Source: Rhodospirillales bacterium (GTDB lineage Bacteria > Pseudomonadota > Alphaproteobacteria > Rhodospirillales > UBA2165). From it: 45,631 nucleotides of DNA. The notes beneath the pieces are model-generated. The model was not told where the DNA came from. It saw only the letters and a list, made by a program, of their open reading frames with translations, and made no database searches. This document shows positions 8,145 through 17,451 of the stretch, in pieces. The DNA is taken from NCBI GenBank assembly GCA_022823235.1, contig JAJDXO010000029.1, positions 1-45,631 on the forward strand, in the 5' to 3' direction. The translations under genes were made by a program, and so were the position numbers. Numbering within the stretch: the stretch's first letter is position 1; the number at the start of each line of letters is the position of its first letter.

Positions 8145-9263
8145 ATGAGCGGCGGGGCGCATACGGGGTCGATCCTCACCATCGATCTGGATGCCGTCGC
8201 CGCCAATTACCAGACCCTGCGGGACATTTCAGGCAGTGCCGAAGTGGCGGCCGTGGTCAAGGCAAACGCCTATGGACTCGGCGTCGACCGGGTGGCGCCG
8301 GTGCTCAACAACGCCGGATGCCGGACGTTCTTCGTCGCCAATATCGCCGAGGCCTATGAGCTCCGCTCCCTGATCCCGCCGGCCGAAATTCACGTGCTGG
8401 ACGGCCTGATGGGTCAGCCGCCGGAGCGCTTTATCGCCCAACACTTGCGCCCGGTGCTCAACACGCCGGGCGAAATCGAGACATGGCGGAACGTTTCGGC
8501 CGAGTCCGACCGGCCGCTGCCCGCCGATATCCAGATCGACACCGGCATGGCCCGCCTCGGCCTGACCGCCGATGAGGCGGAGACGCTGCTGGCCCAACCG
8601 GACTGGAACCGGGAAATGGTGATCGACTGCCTGATCAGCCATCTCGCCTGTGCCGACGAACCCGGCAATCCCATGAACGCCGGGCAGCGCGACGCCTTCG
8701 CCAGGTTGATGCCCCGTTTCGAGGCCCGCCGGGCGTCGCTCTCGGCCTCATCCGGCATGTTCCTGGGCGAGGAATTCCACTTCGATCTGACCCGCGCCGG
8801 GGTCGCCTTGTACGGTGTCAACCCGACCCCGGACACCGCCAATCCGATGGCTCAAGTCATTCAAATACAAGGAGAAATCCTGCAAGTGCGGTTCGTTGAC
8901 ACCCCTCGGACCGTTGGCTATGGTGCGACGCACCGCGTCACCCGGCCGAGCAAAATCGCCACCGTTCCAATCGGCTATGCGGACGGGTATTTGCGGTCTC
9001 TTGGCAACACCGGTATCGCCGTCGTCGGCGGTCACAAAGTGCCGGTCGTGGGGCGAGTTTCGATGGATTTGACCACAGTGGACGTGACCGACGTTCCCGA
9101 CGAACTGGCACGGCCCGGCGCTTTGGTCGACCTGCTTGGTCCGGACAACGACCTCGACGATACCGCCGCCCGCGCCGGAACCATCGGCTACGAAATCCTC
9201 ACCCGCCTCGGCAGCCGGTTCGAACGGCGCTATATCGAGAATGGCGACGCAGGCCCGGCGTAA
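8145..9263 (+). CDS. alr: Alanine racemase
   Basis: This PLP enzyme interconverts L- and D-alanine for peptidoglycan. The PLP lysine lies in AVVKANAYGLG, about residue 39 from this start. The RMGL-like segment (ARLGL), YGVNP, VGYGATHR and the second-domain motif GYADGYLRS with VVGRVSMD are all present, and length (372) is normal. An in-frame TTG at 8136, abutting the dnaB stop, could add three residues; I chose the first ATG. It is probably co-transcribed with dnaB. Confidence 0.95.
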   Translation: MSGGAHTGSILTIDLDAVAANYQTLRDISGSAEVAAVVKANAYGLGVDRVAPVLNNAGCRTFFVANIAEAYELRSLIPPAEIHVLDGLMGQPPERFIAQHLRPVLNTPGEIETWRNVSAESDRPLPADIQIDTGMARLGLTADEAETLLAQPDWNREMVIDCLISHLACADEPGNPMNAGQRDAFARLMPRFEARRASLSASSGMFLGEEFHFDLTRAGVALYGVNPTPDTANPMAQVIQIQGEILQVRFVDTPRTVGYGATHRVTRPSKIATVPIGYADGYLRSLGNTGIAVVGGHKVPVVGRVSMDLTTVDVTDVPDELARPGALVDLLGPDNDLDDTAARAGTIGYEILTRLGSRFERRYIENGDAGPA

Positions 9264-9277
9264 GTGGAGGTCCGCCG

Positions 9278-10057
9278 ATGAATTTCCTCCAACCCATCGG
9301 CCGTGTCTTTATCGGGTTCCTGGGCTCCATCGGCCGGCTGACCATGTTCACCGGCATTGCCCTCAGCCATGTGGTCCGCCCGCCCTGGTATCCGCGCATC
9401 ATCCTCCGCCAGATGATCGAGATCGGTTATTTCTCGTTGCCGGTCGTCGGCCTGACCGCCGTCTTCACGGGCATGGTGCTGGCGCTGCAGAGCTTCACCG
9501 GCTTCGCCCGGTTCAATGCCGAAGGCGCGGTGGCCAACGTCGTCGTGCTCTCGATCACCCGGGAACTCGGACCGGTGCTTGCCGGTTTGATGGTGTCGGG
9601 ACGGATCGGCGCCTCCATGGCCGCCGAAATCGGCACCATGCGGGTCACCGAGCAGGTGGATGCGCTCACGACCTTGTCCACCAATCCGTTCAAATACCTG
9701 GTGGTGCCGCGGTTCATCGCCGGCGTCACCATGCTGCCGGTGCTCGTACTGATCGCCGATATCATCGGTGTGATGGGCGGCTATCTGATCGGCGTTTTCG
9801 AACTCGGCTTCAACGCCGCCAACTATCTGCAGAATACCTGGGACTTCTTGACCGCTTTCGATGTGATTTCCGGCCTGGTGAAGGCCGCGGTGTTCGGCTT
9901 CATCATCACGTTGATGGGCTGCTACCACGGATACCATTCCCAAGGCGGCGCCCAGGGCGTGGGTCAGGCGACGACCAATGCGGTGGTGTCGGCGTCGATC
10001 CTGATCCTGTGTTTCGACTATATCCTGACCGCCATCTTCTTCGCCGCCGGCGGATAG
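9278..10057 (+). CDS. mlaE: MlaE-family ABC transporter permease
   Basis: This 259-residue inner-membrane permease belongs to the family of lipid transporters that keep outer-membrane asymmetry (Mla) or import lipids and steroids. It has about five to six membrane segments, the family stretch TGMVLALQSFTGFARF, and the conserved EIGTMRVTEQVDAL coupling region. GTGGAGGTCCGCCG precedes the ATG. It lies 14 bases after alr and is followed by its ATPase. The MlaD substrate-binding gene that often follows mlaE is absent here. Confidence 0.92.
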   Translation: MNFLQPIGRVFIGFLGSIGRLTMFTGIALSHVVRPPWYPRIILRQMIEIGYFSLPVVGLTAVFTGMVLALQSFTGFARFNAEGAVANVVVLSITRELGPVLAGLMVSGRIGASMAAEIGTMRVTEQVDALTTLSTNPFKYLVVPRFIAGVTMLPVLVLIADIIGVMGGYLIGVFELGFNAANYLQNTWDFLTAFDVISGLVKAAVFGFIITLMGCYHGYHSQGGAQGVGQATTNAVVSASILILCFDYILTAIFFAAGG

Positions 10058-10086
10058 ATACAGGACCCGAGCCCCATGACCGAAAC

Positions 10087-10860
10087 ATGACCGAGACCCG
10101 GCCCAAGATCAGCCTGAAAGACGTTCACAAGGCCTTTGGCCCGAAAACGGTCCTGGACGGTCTCGACCTGGACGTCGCCGAGGGCCGGTCGATGGTGGTG
10201 ATCGGCGGATCGGGTGTCGGTAAATCGGTGATGTTGAAGTGCATCCTCGGTCTGCTCACCCCGGATTCAGGTTCCGTGGAAATCGACGGCGTGAGCGTTC
10301 TCGGGCTGCCCGCGGGGGAGCGCGACCGGGTAAACCGTAAGGTCGGCATGTTGTTTCAGAGTGCCGCCTTGTTCGACAGCCTCCCGGTCTGGGAGAACGT
10401 CGCCTTCCGGCTGCTGAGCGACGGGACGGGACGGGACGAGGCCCGCGAAATCGCCGTCCGGAAACTGGCCCAGGTGGGTCTGCGCCGGAACGTCGGCCAC
10501 CTGTCCCCCGCCGATCTCTCGGGCGGCATGCGGAAGCGGGTCGGACTTGCCCGCGCCATCGCCGGTGATCCGGAGATCATTTTCTTCGACGAACCGACCA
10601 CCGGCCTGGATCCGATCATGTCCGGCGTCATCAATGAGTTGATCGTCTCCTGCGTGAGGGAATTGGGCGCGACCGCATTGTCCATTACCCATGATATGGC
10701 GAGCGCGCAAAAGATCGGCGATCGCATCGCAATGATCTACAATGGCCGCATCATCTGGAACGGCCCGGCGGACGAGGTTGCGGGTTCGGGCAACGAACTG
10801 GTCGAGCAGTTCATCAACGGCCGGACCGGCGGGCCCATCCAGATGGCTTTGCGGGCGTAA
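10087..10860 (+). CDS. mlaF: MlaF-family ABC transporter ATP-binding protein
   Basis: This 257-residue ATPase powers the MlaE permease. Walker A is GGSGVGKS, the signature is LSGGMRKR, Walker B is IIFFDEPTTGLD, and SITHDM holds the switch histidine. The GMRKR form of the signature is typical of Mla/Ttg2A ATPases. Start at 10087 gives MTETRPKISLKDVHK. An out-of-frame ATG at 10076 opens a four-codon frame ending in TGA that overlaps this start, so it may act only in reinitiation. It is co-directional with mlaE (29-base gap) and radA. Confidence 0.93.
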   Translation: MTETRPKISLKDVHKAFGPKTVLDGLDLDVAEGRSMVVIGGSGVGKSVMLKCILGLLTPDSGSVEIDGVSVLGLPAGERDRVNRKVGMLFQSAALFDSLPVWENVAFRLLSDGTGRDEAREIAVRKLAQVGLRRNVGHLSPADLSGGMRKRVGLARAIAGDPEIIFFDEPTTGLDPIMSGVINELIVSCVRELGATALSITHDMASAQKIGDRIAMIYNGRIIWNGPADEVAGSGNELVEQFINGRTGGPIQMALRA

Positions 10861-10872
10861 GGAGCCGGCGGC

Positions 10873-12288
10873 TTGGCGAAATCAGCATCAACCTTCGTTT
10901 GTCAGGAATGCGGCGCGTCCCATGCCCGGTGGTCGGGCAGGTGCGATGCCTGCGGCGCCTGGAATTCGATCATCGAGGAAGCGGGCGGCGGCGATGTGCC
11001 CAAGGGCCTTGGCCGGAAGAAGGGCAGCAAAATCGAGTTCGTCCCGCTGAAGGGTGAAACCCGGCCGGCGCCCCGGCTGGCCACGAATATTGCGGAGTTC
11101 GACCGGGTTTGCGGCGGCGGACTGGTGCCGGGCTCGGCGCTGCTGGTCGGCGGGGATCCGGGAATCGGCAAATCGACCATCCTTCTGCAAGTGTGCGCCG
11201 AACTCGCCAAGGCGGGCACCGCCGGCTGTGTTTACGTGTCCGGCGAGGAGGCCATCGATCAGGTGCGGTTGCGGGCCGAGCGTCTCGGCCTTGCCGATGC
11301 CCCCGTGGAACTGGCGGCCGCGACCAACGTCCGCGATATCGCCGCCTCGCTCGATGGTCCGTCCGCGGCGCGGGTCGTGGTCATCGATTCCATCCAGACC
11401 CTCTACCTCGACAACCTTGATTCGGCGCCGGGCACCGTTTCCCAGGTCCGTACCTCGGCCCAGGAGTTGATCCGCCTCGCCAAGAAGCGGGGGTTCACGC
11501 TGATTTTGGTGGGCCACGTCACCAAGGAAGGATTGATCGCCGGGCCGAAGGTGCTCGAGCACATGGTCGATACGGTGCTCTATTTCGAGGGCGAACGCGG
11601 CCATCAGTTCCGAATTCTCCGGGCGGTGAAGAACCGGTTCGGCCCCGCAGCCGAAATCGGCGTCTTCGAAATGACCGACGGCGGCCTCGCCGAAGTGCCC
11701 AACCCGTCGGCCCTCTTCCTCGGCGACCGCGAAGACGGCGTCAGCGGCGCGGCCGTGTTCGCCGGAATCGAGGGAACCCGGCCCATGCTGGTTGAAATTC
11801 AAGCCCTGACCGCGCCCGCATCCTACGGCACGCCGCGCCGCGCGGTGATCGGATGGGACAGCAGCCGCCTTTCCATGCTGCTGGCGGTCCTCGAATCACG
11901 GTCCGGCGTCGCCATCGGCGGCCAGGACGTATTCCTGAATGTCGCCGGCGGTCTCCGGGTTTCGGAACCGGCCGCGGATCTGGCGGTTGCCGCCGCCCTG
12001 GTCTCATCCCACACCGGCAAACCCGTCCCGGCGGACACGGTGGTCTTCGGTGAGGTCGGTCTCTCGGGCGAAATCCGACAGGTGGGTCAAGCCGATGTGC
12101 GCTTGCGGGAAGCCGCCAAACTGGGATTTTCCCGTGCCGTGGTTCCCGCCCGGCGCCGGGGCAAAAAGTCCAAGACGGCAAGCGGCCTCGGTCTTCTTCC
12201 CGTCGATCACCTGGATCAGCTGATCGGCTGGCTGCGGGATGCGGAGCCCGCGGGCCCGCGTCCGGTGGAGCGCGCCGCCAATGGATAG
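10873..12288 (+). CDS. radA: DNA repair protein RadA
   Basis: This RecA-related helicase works in branch migration during recombinational repair. The N-terminal zinc finger uses C10, C13, C24 and C27 (CQECG, then CDACG). Walker A is GDPGIGKST, the RadA-specific motif KNRFG is present, and the C-terminal Lon-protease-like domain includes VNVAGG-type and GEVGLSGE sequences. The start is TTG at 10873 (LAKSASTF), supported by GGAGCC upstream and by the family N-terminus. Length (471) is normal. Its last bases overlap the cvpA start. Confidence 0.95.
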   Translation: MAKSASTFVCQECGASHARWSGRCDACGAWNSIIEEAGGGDVPKGLGRKKGSKIEFVPLKGETRPAPRLATNIAEFDRVCGGGLVPGSALLVGGDPGIGKSTILLQVCAELAKAGTAGCVYVSGEEAIDQVRLRAERLGLADAPVELAAATNVRDIAASLDGPSAARVVVIDSIQTLYLDNLDSAPGTVSQVRTSAQELIRLAKKRGFTLILVGHVTKEGLIAGPKVLEHMVDTVLYFEGERGHQFRILRAVKNRFGPAAEIGVFEMTDGGLAEVPNPSALFLGDREDGVSGAAVFAGIEGTRPMLVEIQALTAPASYGTPRRAVIGWDSSRLSMLLAVLESRSGVAIGGQDVFLNVAGGLRVSEPAADLAVAAALVSSHTGKPVPADTVVFGEVGLSGEIRQVGQADVRLREAAKLGFSRAVVPARRRGKKSKTASGLGLLPVDHLDQLIGWLRDAEPAGPRPVERAANG

Positions 12289-12949
12289 TCTGCCGGTCAA
12301 TATCCTCGATCTCGGGGTCATCGCGCTGATGCTCATCGGCGCGCTCATCGGCCTTGCGCTGGGCTTCGTCCGGGGCGGCCTGTTCGTCCTCTCCTGGATC
12401 GGCGCCGGGCTGGCGACGTTGTTCGGATTTCCGGAGGCCCGGCCGCTGGCCCGCAACTACATCGAGACCGTGTGGATTGCCGACCTGACGACGGGCGTGG
12501 TGATTTTTCTGGTCACCCTCATCGTCCTGTCCCTGATCAGTTCCGCCATCGGCGGTTGGGTGCGGGGCAGCCGGCTGAACTCGCTGGACCGATCCCTGGG
12601 TCTGCTTGCCGGGCTCGCGACCTCGGCGCTCATTCTGATGTGCGGCAGCGTCCTGGCCGATACGCTGCTCCCCAAGGATCAACGGCCCGCCTGGGCCAAC
12701 GAGGCCAGATCCCTGCCACTGATTGAAAGCGGCGCGGAATTCCTGAAGAAGGCGGTGCCGGAGAAGCTCGGACTGTTCAAGACATCAGCCGGGGAAGCGA
12801 GCCGGAAGACCAAGGATGCCATCCAGCTCAAGGAAACCTACGATCGGCTGGTGCAGCCCGCCCCTGCAGAATCCGGGCGCGAAGACCGGCCGGGATATGA
12901 TAGTAAGGAGCGCCGCGCGCTCGAACGAACCATTCAAGGACTTCAATAG
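12281..12949 (+). CDS. cvpA: CvpA-family inner-membrane protein
   Basis: The 222-residue protein has four membrane segments in the first ~150 residues (MDSLPVNILDLGVIALMLIG, then VVIFLVTLIVLSLISSAIGG and others) and a charged C-terminal tail. This fits the CvpA family. The ATG at 12281 overlaps the radA stop by 8 bases, and purF starts 6 bases after its end. The cvpA-purF order is conserved widely in proteobacteria. CvpA is linked to colicin V production and to envelope stress tolerance; its biochemical role is not settled. Confidence 0.9.
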   Translation: MDSLPVNILDLGVIALMLIGALIGLALGFVRGGLFVLSWIGAGLATLFGFPEARPLARNYIETVWIADLTTGVVIFLVTLIVLSLISSAIGGWVRGSRLNSLDRSLGLLAGLATSALILMCGSVLADTLLPKDQRPAWANEARSLPLIESGAEFLKKAVPEKLGLFKTSAGEASRKTKDAIQLKETYDRLVQPAPAESGREDRPGYDSKERRALERTIQGLQ

Positions 12950-12955
12950 CGGAAC

Positions 12956-14413
12956 ATGCGAGAGTTATCGTCAATTCAGCCGGACGACGATCACTTCCAC
13001 GACGAGTGCGGCGTCTTTGGCATCTGCGGTCATGAGGACGCGGCGGCCCACACCGCCCTCGGCCTCCACGCGCTGCAGCATCGGGGGCAGGAAGCCGCCG
13101 GCATCGTCAGCGCCGACGGGGTCCATTTCCACTCTCACCGTTCAGCCGGCCTGGTCGGCGACAATTTCAGCTCCGAAGAGGTTATCGGGCGCCTTCAGGG
13201 CAGCATGGCGATCGGCCACAACCGCTACTCCACCGCCGGCGAGACGGTGGCGCGCAACATTCAGCCCCTGTTCGCCGACTTCGAGTTCGGCGGCCTTGCC
13301 ATCGGCCACAACGGCAATCTGACCAATGCGTATTCCCTCCGCCGGGCGCTGGTCGAGCGCGGCTGCATCTTCCAATCCACCACCGACACCGAGATCATCG
13401 TTCATCTGATCGCCATCAGCGGTTATTCAACGGTTGTCGACCGGATGATCGACGCGCTTCGCCAGGTCGAGGGCGCCTACTCACTGGTGGCGCTTACCAA
13501 CAGCGCCCTGATCGGCGTCCGCGACCCCATGGGGGTTCGGCCATTGGTTCTGGGCCGATTGGAGGGTTCCTACGTATTGTGCTCGGAGACCTGCGCCCTC
13601 GACATCATCGGCGCCGAATTCGTGCGCGACGTGGATCCGGGCGAAATCGTCGTCATTGACGGCGACGGCATCCGCAGCGTCAAGCCGTTCTCCAAGACGC
13701 CCCAGCGGCTTTGCATTTTCGAATATATCTACTTCGCGCGGCCCGACAGCATGGTCGAGAACCGCAATGTCTATGAAATCCGCAAGGAAATCGGCGCCGA
13801 GCTGGCCCGCGAGACCAGCGTCGAGGCGGACGTCGTCGTGCCGGTACCGGATTCCGGCGTACCCGCGGCGATCGGCTATGCCCAGCAGGCCGGCATCCCG
13901 TTCGATCTGGGGATTATCCGCAATCACTACGTCGGCCGGACCTTCATCGAGCCGACGCACCAGATTCGCCACCTCGGCGTGCGGCTCAAGCACAATGCCA
14001 ATGCCGGTCATCTCAAGGACAAGAGGGTGATATTGGTCGACGATTCCATCGTCCGCGGCACGACCTCGGAGAAGATTGTCGCCATGGTGCGGGGCGCCGG
14101 CGCCAGCGAGGTTCACATGCGGATCTCGAGCCCGCCAACCAGCCACTCCTGCTTCTACGGTATCGACACGCCCGAACAGGAGGAGTTGCTGGCCGCGCAG
14201 TACGATGTCGAGGCCATGGCCAGGCACATCGGCGCCGACAGCCTGTCGTTTATCTCCATCGAGGGGCTGTACCGTGCGTTCGGCGAGACCGGCCGAAACG
14301 ATACCCCGCAGTTTTGCGATGCCTGTTTCTCCGGTGATTACCCCATCCCGCTTACGGACCGGGACGGCGGTCCGATGCCGGCACAATTGTCCCTGCTGAC
14401 CGAACAGGAATGA
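12956..14413 (+). CDS. purF: Amidophosphoribosyltransferase
   Basis: This enzyme makes phosphoribosylamine from PRPP and glutamine, the first committed step of purine synthesis. The N-terminal nucleophile is C18 (HDECGVFG) after a 17-residue propeptide, so processing is expected. The PRPP loop VILVDDSIVRGTTS lies at 358-371. Four cysteines (C253, C399, C454, C457) sit where the Bacillus-type enzyme binds a 4Fe-4S cluster, so this is the propeptide and Fe-S form rather than the E. coli form. It overlaps the next SDR gene by 4 bases. Confidence 0.97.
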   Translation: MRELSSIQPDDDHFHDECGVFGICGHEDAAAHTALGLHALQHRGQEAAGIVSADGVHFHSHRSAGLVGDNFSSEEVIGRLQGSMAIGHNRYSTAGETVARNIQPLFADFEFGGLAIGHNGNLTNAYSLRRALVERGCIFQSTTDTEIIVHLIAISGYSTVVDRMIDALRQVEGAYSLVALTNSALIGVRDPMGVRPLVLGRLEGSYVLCSETCALDIIGAEFVRDVDPGEIVVIDGDGIRSVKPFSKTPQRLCIFEYIYFARPDSMVENRNVYEIRKEIGAELARETSVEADVVVPVPDSGVPAAIGYAQQAGIPFDLGIIRNHYVGRTFIEPTHQIRHLGVRLKHNANAGHLKDKRVILVDDSIVRGTTSEKIVAMVRGAGASEVHMRISSPPTSHSCFYGIDTPEQEELLAAQYDVEAMARHIGADSLSFISIEGLYRAFGETGRNDTPQFCDACFSGDYPIPLTDRDGGPMPAQLSLLTEQE

Positions 14414-15201
14414 TGGCCGACACGACGCCGGCATCCGTCGCCCGACCCTTGACCATCAACCCCGACGGTCGTCTGGCCGGCCGGATCGCGTTGATTACCG
14501 GCGCGTCCCGCGGGATTGGCCGGGCGGTCGCCCGTCAATTCGCCGCCGAAGGCGCGCACCTCATCCTCACCGCCCGGACCCAGGGCGCCCTCGAAGAACT
14601 CGACGATGAAATCCGCGCCGCCGGCGGCCAATCCACGCTTTCGCCCGCCAACCTCACCGACTACGACACCATCGACCGGATGGGGGCCGCAATCTTCGAG
14701 CGTTTCAAGCGGCTCGACATCCTTGTCGGCAATGCCGGCGTCCTCGGCACGCTCGGGCCGTTGGCCCACGCGGACCCGCAGGAATGGGATCAAGTGTTTG
14801 CCGTCAACGTGACGGTCAATTGGCGGCTCATTCGAAGCTTCGAGCCGCTTCTGAAGATGTCGGATGCGGGCCGGGCCATATTCGTGACCTCGACGGCCGC
14901 TCATCGCCCCCGGGCCTTTTTTTCCGCTTATGCAGCCAGCAAGGCGGCCCTCGATATAATGGTCCTGACCTGGGCGGACGAGCTGAAGAATACCCATGTC
15001 CGGATCAATCTGCTCAACCCCGGCGGGACCCGGACGGCAATGCGCAGCAAGGCCTTTCCCGGCGAAGACCCGGAGACCATCAAGTCCCCGGAGAGGATTA
15101 CCAAGTACTTCGTCGAACTCGCCGATGCCGCCTGCACGCGGAACGGTGAGATCGTCGATGTCCCCGCCCTGCTCGCGGCAGAGGAGAAAGGTGCGAAGTG
15201 A
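14410..15201 (+). CDS. SDR-family oxidoreductase
   Basis: This 263-residue classical short-chain dehydrogenase has a cofactor motif TGASRGIG, NAG, a TSTAA serine and an intact YAASK catalytic motif. The family reduces or oxidises alcohols and ketones with NAD(P)H. It overlaps the purF stop by 4 bases, so it is translationally coupled to it. An SDR directly after purF is a common alphaproteobacterial arrangement, but the substrate is not known to me. ATG 14413 directly follows ATG 14410 and is equally possible. Confidence 0.88.
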   Translation: MMADTTPASVARPLTINPDGRLAGRIALITGASRGIGRAVARQFAAEGAHLILTARTQGALEELDDEIRAAGGQSTLSPANLTDYDTIDRMGAAIFERFKRLDILVGNAGVLGTLGPLAHADPQEWDQVFAVNVTVNWRLIRSFEPLLKMSDAGRAIFVTSTAAHRPRAFFSAYAASKAALDIMVLTWADELKNTHVRINLLNPGGTRTAMRSKAFPGEDPETIKSPERITKYFVELADAACTRNGEIVDVPALLAAEEKGAK

Positions 15202-15313
15202 AGGAATGCGGCAAATCCATTACGCGCCGGCGCTGCTTGACGAAGGCCTGAACGGCCCGATTGTTCGCCAAATACGGCCCAATCAAACCTCTGTCGGGAA
15301 TCAACCGGTTCAT

Positions 15314-15342
15314 TTGCCTTCGACCGGTCTGCGGGCTACATT
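15314..15342 (+). promoter_or_regulatory. Likely promoter for the TPR protein-bamB-der-CULT operon
   Basis: TTGCCT (15314-15319) and TACATT (15337-15342) are separated by exactly 17 bases, within the 218-base gap before the TPR gene at 15420. No convincing gene is seen elsewhere in this gap. Confidence 0.55.
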
Positions 15343-15419
15343 ACGGCCCCTTCTGGGCGGGAAGCCCTTTGTAAGTGATTTCAATCGTTTAATGGCGTTG
15401 AGCGGCGGTTAACAGGCCC

Positions 15420-16094
15420 ATGGCGGACAAAGATCTGGAACAGGACAGCCTATTCAGAGAAGTTGACGAGGAACTGCGTCAGGAGCAGTTCTCCAAACTC
15501 TGGAAGCAGTACGGCAAGTATGCAATCGGGGCCGCGGTTTCGCTGGTTGCGGCCGTGGGCGGCTATCAGGCCTGGCAGGCCTGGGACCTGAACCGCCGGA
15601 CGGCGGACAGCCTTCAATTTGCCGGTGCGCTGCAGGCCATGCAAAGTGAAGATGCGGCGCGCGCCCAGGATATTCTCGGCCGGCTTGCGATCGAGGGTAC
15701 CGCCGGATACGCGGTTCTCGCCCGGCTCAATCAAGCCTCGTTGATCGCCCAGCGGGGGGATAAGGCGACCGCGGCGGCAGCCTATTTCGCCATCGCCGAC
15801 GATACCGGGGTCGATGAGATATTCCGTGATATGGCAGTGATTCTCGGCGCCATTCAGGATCTCGACCGCGGCAGCCCTCAGCAATTGACCAGCCGCCTGC
15901 AGCCGCTCATGGCGGGCGGCAGTCCCTGGCGCCACAGCGCCAGGGAGCTGACTGCCTGGTTGCTCGAACGGCAGGGCAATTCAGCCCAGGCGCGGCAGCT
16001 TTTTCGGGAGCTGGCCGACGACGTGACGGCGCCCCCAGGGATTCGCGGGCGCGCCGCCGAAAAGCTTGCTATGCTCGGAACCGCGGGCAGCTGA
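15420..16094 (+). CDS. YfgM-like tetratricopeptide membrane protein
   Basis: The 224-residue protein has an acidic N-terminus (DSLFREVDEELRQEQ), one membrane anchor at about residues 39-56 and a periplasmic helical region with TPR-like repeats. In E. coli, yfgM-bamB-der are neighbours and YfgM works at the Sec translocon with periplasmic chaperones. The same order here supports the assignment. The start ATG follows AACAGGCCC, a weak ribosome site. An unprocessed signal anchor is expected, as no cleavage site is seen. Confidence 0.85.
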   Translation: MADKDLEQDSLFREVDEELRQEQFSKLWKQYGKYAIGAAVSLVAAVGGYQAWQAWDLNRRTADSLQFAGALQAMQSEDAARAQDILGRLAIEGTAGYAVLARLNQASLIAQRGDKATAAAAYFAIADDTGVDEIFRDMAVILGAIQDLDRGSPQQLTSRLQPLMAGGSPWRHSARELTAWLLERQGNSAQARQLFRELADDVTAPPGIRGRAAEKLAMLGTAGS

Positions 16095-16108
16095 TCGATA
16101 CCGGGCCG

Positions 16109-17443
16109 ATGATTTCATCCTTAACAAAATCGGCATTCCTCGTCGCCGCCTCTTTCGGCTTGGCCGCGTGCTCGGCGTTCGACTTTTTCGGTGATACGCC
16201 CGAGGATTCGTTGCCCGGCGACCGCATCGCCATCCTGGTCGAGCAGTCCGCGCTGAAACCGGACGAGCAGGAATCGCCGGTGAAAATTCTCCTGCCCGCC
16301 CCCACCTCGAACCCCGAATGGCCCCAGGCCGGTGGGTACCCCAACCACGCGATGCATCACGTCAAGGTCGGGGACGACGTTTCCCGCGTCTGGACGGCCT
16401 CGGTCGGCGCCGGATCGGATGAAGAGAAACGTCTCAATACTCAGCCGATCCTGGCGAACGGGCGGCTGTACACCATGGATGCGGAGACCAGGGTCTCGGC
16501 CTTCGATGCGCGATCCGGCCAACGCCAATGGTCGGTGGAACTGACGCCCAAGGAGGAAAGAGGCGAAGGCCACATCGGCGGCGGTCTCGCCTATGACGAC
16601 GGCCGGGTATTCGTCACCACGGGATTCGCCGAAGTACTCGCCCTGGATACGGCCAGCGGACAGGTTCAGTGGCGCCGCGACATAGGCGAGCCCATGCGGG
16701 CCGCACCGACGGTGCGGGGCAATCGCGTATTTGTCGTCACCCTGACCAATCAGCTTCTGGCGCTCAATGCGATGACCGGGGAGACCCTGTGGTCCTATAG
16801 CGCGATCGAAGAGACCACCAACCTGCTGGGCACGGCCAGCCCGGCGGTCGAGGCGGGCGTTGTGGTCGCTGCGTTTTCCTCCGGTGAATTGGTCGCGTTT
16901 CGGGTCGAGAACGGACGCGAACTGTGGTCCGACTCCCTCACCGTGGCGCGCCGGGCAAGCTCCATCGCAACCCTTGCCGCTATCCGCGGCCGTCCGGTGA
17001 TCGATCGCGGAATCGTCCTCGCCATTTCCAATAGCGGCCTGATGGTTGCCGTGGACCTGCGTTCAGGCCGGCGGATCTGGGAACGTGAGATTTCCTCGAT
17101 TGAAAGCCCCTGGGTGGCCGGCGAGTACGTGTTTGTTCTTTCGTCAAATGCGGAGCTGGCTGCCGTCGGCCGCCGGGACGGCCGAATTCACTGGGTCACC
17201 GCCCTTCCCCTTTGGGAGGACCCGGAGGATCGCGAGGGCCGCATCAACTGGACCGCGCCGATCCTGGCAGGCGACCGGTTGATCGTCGCCGGCTCGACGG
17301 GCGAGGCGCTCTCCGTTTCACCCTACACGGGCCAAATTCTGGGCGCCGAGGAGATGCCCGACAAGGTGAGCGTCCAGCCGATCGTGGCCAACGACACCAT
17401 CTACTTCCTCTCGGACGACGGCGATCTCGTCGCATACCGATAG
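16109..17443 (+). CDS. bamB: Outer-membrane assembly lipoprotein BamB
   Basis: This is the eight-bladed beta-propeller subunit of the BAM complex, which inserts beta-barrel proteins into the outer membrane. The lipoprotein signal has the lipobox LAAC with C21 as the acylated residue. The rest carries repeating PQQ-like blades (for example [47 protein letters not shown]). Length (444) is slightly above E. coli BamB (392). It lies between the YfgM-like gene and der, the conserved context. ATG 16109 gives a complete signal peptide. Confidence 0.93.
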   Translation: MISSLTKSAFLVAASFGLAACSAFDFFGDTPEDSLPGDRIAILVEQSALKPDEQESPVKILLPAPTSNPEWPQAGGYPNHAMHHVKVGDDVSRVWTASVGAGSDEEKRLNTQPILANGRLYTMDAETRVSAFDARSGQRQWSVELTPKEERGEGHIGGGLAYDDGRVFVTTGFAEVLALDTASGQVQWRRDIGEPMRAAPTVRGNRVFVVTLTNQLLALNAMTGETLWSYSAIEETTNLLGTASPAVEAGVVVAAFSSGELVAFRVENGRELWSDSLTVARRASSIATLAAIRGRPVIDRGIVLAISNSGLMVAVDLRSGRRIWEREISSIESPWVAGEYVFVLSSNAELAAVGRRDGRIHWVTALPLWEDPEDREGRINWTAPILAGDRLIVAGSTGEALSVSPYTGQILGAEEMPDKVSVQPIVANDTIYFLSDDGDLVAYR

Positions 17444-17451
17444 GGCGGAAG

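Noticed and set aside
15202-15419. Possible short gene between the SDR and the TPR gene
   Set aside because: The only frame has no family resemblance or clear ribosome site and it covers a good promoter for the next operon.
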